Assembly (NCBI GenBank): GCA_000310025.1
Contig: FN649733.1
Location: 3,256,077-3,290,419 of the forward strand
Direction: 5' to 3'
Source of the DNA: Ectocarpus siliculosus
Lineage: Eukaryota; Sar; Phaeophyceae; Ectocarpales; Ectocarpaceae
Length of the DNA: 34,343 bases
The position numbers and the translations under genes are program-made. The notes under the pieces were generated by a model that was not told the DNA's origin, did no database searches, and was given only the letters and a program-made list of their open reading frames with translations. Shown one piece after another: positions 32,901-34,343 of this stretch. The first letter of the stretch is position 1, and every line of letters starts with the position of its first letter.

Positions 32901-34343
32901 CGTCCCCTTTCTGACGTGATTCTGATGTAATGTGTATCTTTGCTGGGTATTCTTCCAAGGGTGACTGTTTGTGTTTTGACTGCTTGAGAATTTGGTAAAG
33001 CATTTTTCTCAAGAGGGTGAATTGTTTATTGACAGACCTTTTAGGGGATAGTAATTTGATATCACAAGACTTTGAAAGCTTTGTACGGCATTGTTATGTT
33101 GACAGAGTTGTTTGAAGTGGAATGGTGGATGATTTATCTGCCGTTTTACCTGGCAGTTCGTGAGGTAGGTGTCGTAGATCGTATCTCGTACAGAGCAGGG
33201 GGGCTGTTTGGGGTGCTCAGCAGGATACTGATCTACGGGGCCTCCGGGGGTTACGTGGATGATGTTTGTGTATGATGGACATGATACGTGCGGGGCCCCT
33301 CGTGCCTCCGCCGTGCATGCCACTCTCTAATCAACCAAGGTCTTGAGTCAACCTTCTTTCTCTTTCGGCCTCTGACGGGCTACCCACACCCAAACAGCTA
33401 CAAGACAAAACCACTGCTTGTTTTGGAGAGATTCTGAACCAATTTTGTCCCCAAGTTTGCTGCTGCTGTTCGATGTGCACTGATGTCTGCATGCGTGAAC
33501 GACTGCTGCACGACTTTCGTTGCTGCGCAGTCATTGTACCAGAGGCTGCTCAGCAAGCGTATACAAGACAATATTCCCTCATGCGTCCACACACTCACAA
33601 GCCATTAAATTGACCTTCTCCCCATTTTTTCTCACCTTCCCCACCGTACCTCTCAACACTAAACAGGTAAATCGGAGAGGAGCGTCGGCAGGTTGAACAG
33701 AGTGCAGGAGCTGCAGTTCAAAAAGCAACGCAGGGAAGGGAGCAGCCTGTCGCGCGGGGAATGGATGAAGTCCACTCTTCTGACAACGCGAGAGAAGCGA
33801 TGTCTCCAACGGGCATGGACGAGGCGGGAGGCAAGGCTGGACAAGAATTTCCAGAACCGTCACGCGTACCTCAAAAGCCGCGTGCAGGCCGTCGAAGAGC
33901 GAGTAGCGAAGAATGCCGGGCATATTACTCGGCTTCGCAGCTGCTTGCTTGGGGACATCAGCAACTTGCTCTTCAACGATGAGATGAGCGGCGACGACGA
34001 TGAGGATGCCGGGGGTGCGGCAGATGCGGCAGCTGGAGAGGGTGGAGAGGATGAAACGGTGTCGAAGGCACAGCTGTCACGGCTCTACTCTCAAGCTATG
34101 GTAGTCTTGGAGGTGCTCGAGGAAGAGCGCACGCGTGATCTGCTGATCTTGATGCATACCAGCGCGGCCCACCGTGCGCTTTGCACGGCCCATGACAGCT
34201 CCAAGTCATTTGCCCAGGTGAAGGCTGCCGAGGACGCAGCAAAGAAGGCCATGGAAGAAGCGTCAATAGTTCGTCTCGACAACTCTCTTGTGCTGATTGC
34301 GGAAAAATCGGCGAAGAGTGTACTGTCCAAGGTATCCCCGGAG
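23929..34343 (+). CDS. Unrecognised protein: N-terminal hydrophobic segment plus helical charged region; 3' end beyond window
   Basis: I do not recognise this family. Proposed exons: 23929-23990 (starts ATG, phase 2), 24451-24481 (donor gtaggt, phase 0), 24582-24648 (or 24651; phase 1 either way) and 33667-34343 or beyond (acceptor aaacag, starting in phase 1). Every junction is in phase, giving about 280 residues, open at the window end. The first exon encodes a hydrophobic stretch around ILPAVLLFFCYGLY, which fits a signal-anchor or single membrane helix. The fourth exon is highly charged and likely helical or coiled-coil (for example KSRVQAVEERVAKN), has an acidic Gly/Asp/Glu linker (SGDDDEDAGG) and then another helical stretch (VVLEVLEEERTRDLL). 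The third intron is about 9 kb because a copia element and repeats occupy it. The fourth exon is solid by length and composition; its linkage to the three small exons is inference. Confidence 0.55.
24125..24370 (+). repeat. Diverged direct repeat in intron 1 of the unrecognised gene
   Basis: About 24128-24225 and 24283-24370 align in order: atgcaggaa, then aatgagcggatt/aatgaatggatt with gtgca, then gaatttgt and ggcctt. Spacing is similar but the copies are clearly diverged. No function seen. Confidence 0.45.
24652..25389. other. Intronic stretch without recognised content
   Basis: 5' part of the ~9-kb intron 3. It is T-rich between 24720 and 24930. One + frame of 116 codons (25003-25353) shows no recognisable motif, and I see no feature I can support here. 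Confidence 0.4.
25390..26046 (+). CDS. Possible ORF or gene fragment within the intron, weak AP2-like segment
   Basis: An uninterrupted 218-codon frame from ATG 25390 to TAA 26044-26046. Its middle (YDKSKDRWRLELNY, then SAWYTTPEEAEASA) resembles the W-x-A-x-I ... T-x-EEAA pattern of AP2-type DNA-binding domains, but the conserved glycines and start of that domain are not evident. The C-terminal third (from about 25840) overlaps GCT-rich repeat DNA and is unlikely to be real protein. It could be an alternative exon of the surrounding gene, a fragment of a captured or mobile gene, or a chance frame. Confidence 0.28.
   Translation: MRLETVKTINNQQNKCGEITQFGAHQGTSQQHTSLDSALCMATDAQHTQRWESTSAPAINYDKSKDRWRLELNYTPKKKKTARKRSAWYTTPEEAEASASWWRLSWEQGNNGKNINPGTQPDEPRSNSSGSSPADVELPPGKLSNELYECGSVMLLFRRLAPPLLWSRSHEHDTTASAALVHLGLGAATAVLTPLLPIFVQDCCTMYTAALQVQAQPP
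25960..26456 (+). repeat. Degenerate repeat units rich in gctgctgtacaagtac, left of the retrotransposon
   Basis: Diverged copies of a unit of roughly 180-200 bp with CTGCTG/TACAAGTAC-like motifs. Matching blocks include gaacccattttgtccc (26279), actgctgtacaagtac (26376), cagtcattgg...agaagctgct (26400) and tattgtaattaaa/aattgtaataaaa (26433 and 26237). A further unit lies right of the element (33402-33590). The copia element therefore inserted into pre-existing repeat DNA. Confidence 0.5.
26457..26461 (+). repeat. Target-site duplication GCTAC, left copy
   Basis: GCTAC directly precedes the 5' LTR and is repeated directly after the 3' LTR (33397-33401). A 5-bp duplication is typical of copia integrases. 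Confidence 0.93.
26462..26652 (+). repeat. 5' LTR of the copia element
   Basis: 191 bp, starting tgtttggggtgctcag and ending cgcacccaaaca. It should carry the promoter and transcription start, but no TATA box is obvious. Matches the 3' LTR almost perfectly. Confidence 0.95.
26892..28619 (+). CDS. gag: Gag polyprotein of the copia element
   Basis: 575 codons from ATG 26892 to TAG 28617-28619. It forms the virus-like particle and binds element RNA (family knowledge). Seen: an N-terminal helical and Gly-rich part; a central capsid-like region (for example FLSWRRRFRVYADNHD and DAWRMMEDWFLPNHP, typical of the UBN2/copia gag region); a perfect 23-residue tandem duplication (27592-27729); a Gln-rich stretch at 28005-28170; two consecutive zinc knuckles, C-x2-C-x4-H-x4-C, at CMRCGRHGHHAGHC and CGACGQYGHMWRNC; and a Gly-rich tail. 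The stop is a single UAG flanked by CAG codons, and the pol frame continues without a shift. Confidence 0.93.
   Translation: MSDGGDTEDIAAVRARLDEALRAIEAAKAETAEVWAAQQQSAGAPAGSPGGDGLVATGGAPSASVGPTGPGGVSHGGGTGVPGLPLGGTIVRTPVPRLPSNCTADAFLSWRRRFRVYADNHDLLHTIAGSAEVPVVSCQDVGYLTRQFGSKLVGEHKRMWGFILKAAVGAPFENTLYSCHSVADAWRMMEDWFLPNHPADCQLLVAELDNITMKDDEDPKVFFSRVAQLETKLRAVGIVKSELEVVQILIRQLPARWAVGIVKSELEVVQILIRQLPARYDVEKRSSLSKRDLTRAELQDVVRGRYATLKASEMRSAAVTPAVSANPHALVVGRGFGHGGNGGGGGGGGQRRNGNSGDGRGQYWSSGGAVAQQQQQPRQQQQPQRQMQQPYQQPQQQMRQQQPYQQQSQMQPYRQPQQQQRQQQQSAMIGVGGIYDCGSNAVYYQPESPPPPGAPMGTVHRCMRCGRHGHHAGHCAAPRRFEGTCGACGQYGHMWRNCAKSNRHPHLNVVTSAGAVDPEYAYATTDASVAPYRDIPAADGMYYSDAMMAGGGGGGGSGGDGSGSGGGVGNGAIVQ
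27592..27729 (+). repeat. Perfect 69-bp tandem duplication within gag
   Basis: 27592-27660 and 27661-27729 are identical. They are in frame and duplicate 23 residues of the capsid-like region (AVGIVKSELEVVQILIRQLP). Confidence 0.97.
28620..31037 (+). CDS. pol: Pol part 1: aspartic protease and integrase of the copia element
   Basis: This frame is continuous with gag beyond the UAG. The first in-frame GTG is at 28626 and no ATG stands near the start, which argues for readthrough expression if functional. Seen: protease DSGA at 28899-28910; a GAG-pre-integrase zinc-binding region (HCSLGH and CDGC); integrase core with MDLAGP (first D), TDNGTEW (second D) and NGRVERR (E), the last two spaced D-x35-E; then the C-terminal integrase region ending near YSEHCTF. 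A low-complexity Ala/Pro/Gly linker of tandem 37-residue repeats follows (30270-30672), then the start of the RT region, cut by TAG at 31035-31037. Confidence 0.92.
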   Translation, partial: QVVTPAEPFFEFVDIFHGGGGVDGGDEGLQPNGAMATSDSAGAVPEALGGDGEVTFGGGLFAMHLVCSVSSSPPAREISNLFPHRPGSTVFLGDSGAVVHVVPSGEKVYNRRPPRPEERLLMLGDGKLIPVEFFGDLDMIFHRHEDVRVTLKNVGVVPDLALDVLSLNQIQERHEIKLNRHGAPIWGGLVQFTKFPHGNYIQGTRVDPLPHHVKSPAMVAAMLRPGLQSSINYNDLHCSLGHANSKTVYETAKQMGIKVTGTPEYCDGCAESKAIQRSVPKVISPSRRTTRPLERVAMDLAGPIGSSSGGAKYLMQILDHHTNYGWTFFLREKSGANVVGAFRAWYASIKALLATHGELGCVLTDNGTEWVNEEFRGLLAELNVTRELTAVDGPKSNGRVERRIALVMEGGKAGFLEYPQLFPGVPYPTKALSFRAIWPEAFAWMNDSLNIAAEVSKEDKRCPEVKLYGKRRIRVALPFMMPGFSHRHRPSKMHSKGERCFYLNSGHDHSSATHKILTQAGVPTYSEHCTFGFSSEGFRGDGRSWGSVGGTAGVPAVAAGAAASAAAPAATAATSGGSVFPAAAAGGTAGVPAVSAGAAASAAAPAATAATSGGSVFPAAAAGGTAGVPAVSAGAAASAAAPAATAATSGGSVFPAAAAGGAAGVPAVSAGAAASAAAPAAAPLAPDGAWTEVEHEGGTGVRRQGQQGFVATPAVTRSRAKRDGRVPGMFALLAMEDEIKRSIAELPSPGVSEPDLPTGPAYDQETPETYAAAHAGPHHHIWTHAEQKEFCGLNAVGTFQEVGAE
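30270..30672 (+). repeat. 111-bp tandem repeat array (about 3.6 copies) in the integrase-RT linker
   Basis: Unit boundaries (acggccggggtcccc) fall at 30270, 30381, 30492 and 30603 (gcggcc in the last), so the period is exactly 111 bp = 37 codons. Units differ by only a few bases; the last is incomplete. It encodes an Ala-rich repeat with a SGGSVFPAAAA segment. Its GC-rich composition leaves several other frames open on both strands, which are not genes. Confidence 0.95.
31038..32200 (+). CDS. pol: Pol part 2: reverse transcriptase and RNase H (5' part) of the copia element
   Basis: Same frame as part 1, beyond TAG 31035-31037. Seen: SKWVYSRKVDEFGQ and KARLVARGFAQ (RT start), catalytic FDAEQAF, SLYGLKQASRTWH, the active-site motif as HVDD (31509-31520) rather than the common YVDD, SLVGHLMWLANQTRPDI, then RNase H with LFVDADFAS and SSTEAEYVAMSEGLKEA. 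The frame runs on to TAG 32241-32243, but after about 32200 it no longer matches the family because of a frameshift. The first GTG is at 31071; there is no good independent ATG start. Confidence 0.92.
32201..32452 (+). pseudogene. pol: RNase H 3' fragment, displaced by a frameshift
   Basis: The C-terminal end of copia RNase H continues here in a different frame: VWEDNVGAIHLA, SKHIDIRHHFIRERV and ADFLTKPLPKEAF, ending at TGA 32450-32452. The shift relative to 31038-32200 equals loss of one base or gain of two, somewhere between about 32185 and 32212. Confidence 0.88.
32453..33204 (+). other. Non-coding 3' internal region of the copia element
   Basis: About 750 bp between the end of pol and the 3' LTR, T/G-rich, with no recognisable ORF (no envelope-like gene). 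It contains three G-rich purine tracts: a nine-G run at 32598-32606, and gcaggggggctgtt at 32699-32712 and again at 33195-33208, the last running into the LTR. Confidence 0.7.
33193..33204 (+). promoter_or_regulatory. Polypurine tract (plus-strand priming site)
   Basis: gagcagggggg followed by c, directly abutting the TG of the 3' LTR. This is the position and composition expected of the RNase H-resistant plus-strand primer. Confidence 0.7.
33205..33396 (+). repeat. 3' LTR of the copia element
   Basis: 192 bp, starting tgtttggggtgctcag and ending cacacccaaaca. It differs from the 5' LTR only near the end (ctaccgcaccc in the 5' copy, ctacccacaccc here). Confidence 0.95.
33397..33401 (+). repeat. 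Target-site duplication GCTAC, right copy
   Basis: Matches 26457-26461 exactly and directly follows the terminal CA of the 3' LTR. Confidence 0.93.
33402..33590 (+). repeat. Degenerate repeat unit right of the retrotransposon
   Basis: Shares with the left-hand units gaaccaattttgtccc (33437), actgctgcacgac (33501) and cagtcattg...agaggctgct (33529). It appears to continue the same diverged array interrupted by the element, in the last intron before the exon at 33667. Confidence 0.45.

Larger units (their letters stand above)
26462..33396 (+). mobile_element. Ty1/copia-type LTR retrotransposon, 6.9 kb, recently inserted
   Basis: LTRs at 26462-26652 and 33205-33396 begin TG and end CA, are identical except for one substitution and one single-base indel near their 3' ends, and are flanked by the duplication GCTAC. 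The internal region encodes Gag with two CCHC zinc knuckles, an aspartic protease, integrase, reverse transcriptase and RNase H in that order; integrase before RT defines Ty1/copia (Pseudoviridae). Gag, PR-IN and RT-RH share one frame but are separated by TAG at 28617-28619 and 31035-31037, and RNase H is frameshifted near 32200. No clear tRNA-derived primer-binding site follows the 5' LTR (a weak tggtag match lies about 20 bp away). It lies in sense orientation in intron 3 of the surrounding gene. Confidence 0.95.

Noticed and set aside
1-34343. CRISPR arrays, tRNA or rRNA genes, bacterial operons
   Set aside because: None seen; the spliced gene structure and an LTR retrotransposon mark eukaryotic nuclear DNA.

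Overview
The window looks like nuclear DNA from a multicellular stramenopile, most likely a brown alga related to Ectocarpus. The grounds are very intron-rich genes with GT-AG introns mostly of 200-900 bp, moderate-to-high GC, abundant CTG/GTT microsatellites, a polysaccharide-type sulfotransferase, and a Ty1/copia LTR retrotransposon inside an intron. The lineage is an inference from style; no rRNA or organelle marker is present. Exon models below were built by hand, requiring GT-AG borders and matching codon phase at every junction.

Layout, all on the + strand. (1) 1-4174: the last five exons of a PAPS-dependent sulfotransferase whose 5' part lies before the window; its introns hold a foldback inverted-repeat element, dispersed repeat fragments and a local duplication of a splice donor. 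(2) 4175-8370: a 4.2-kb intergenic stretch with repeats, a few protein-like open segments on the minus strand and no recognisable gene. (3) 8371 to at least 22422 (possibly 23854): a complete P1B-1 copper-transporting ATPase in 23 phase-consistent exons (922 codons), with all catalytic and copper-site motifs; one intron contains a 100-N assembly gap. (4) 23929 to the window end: a gene for an unrecognised protein with an N-terminal hydrophobic segment and a long helical, charged region; it is cut by the window end. (5) Its third intron is about 9 kb because a 6.9-kb copia element (26462-33396) sits in it in sense orientation, bounded by near-identical 191/192-bp LTRs and a 5-bp target duplication GCTAC.

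The retrotransposon is the most interesting part. Gag, protease-integrase and reverse transcriptase-RNase H lie in one reading frame but are separated by two single UAG codons, each followed by a CAR codon, and RNase H carries a frameshift. The LTRs are almost identical, so the insertion is young and the UAGs are not obviously old decay; programmed readthrough is possible but unproven. Recurrent small tandem duplications (99 bp over an ATPase donor site, about 85 bp over a sulfotransferase donor site, a perfect 69 bp in gag, a 111-bp array in pol) and a strong phase-0, AG|GT bias of the ATPase introns are the other structural themes. The three host genes show no evident functional link.
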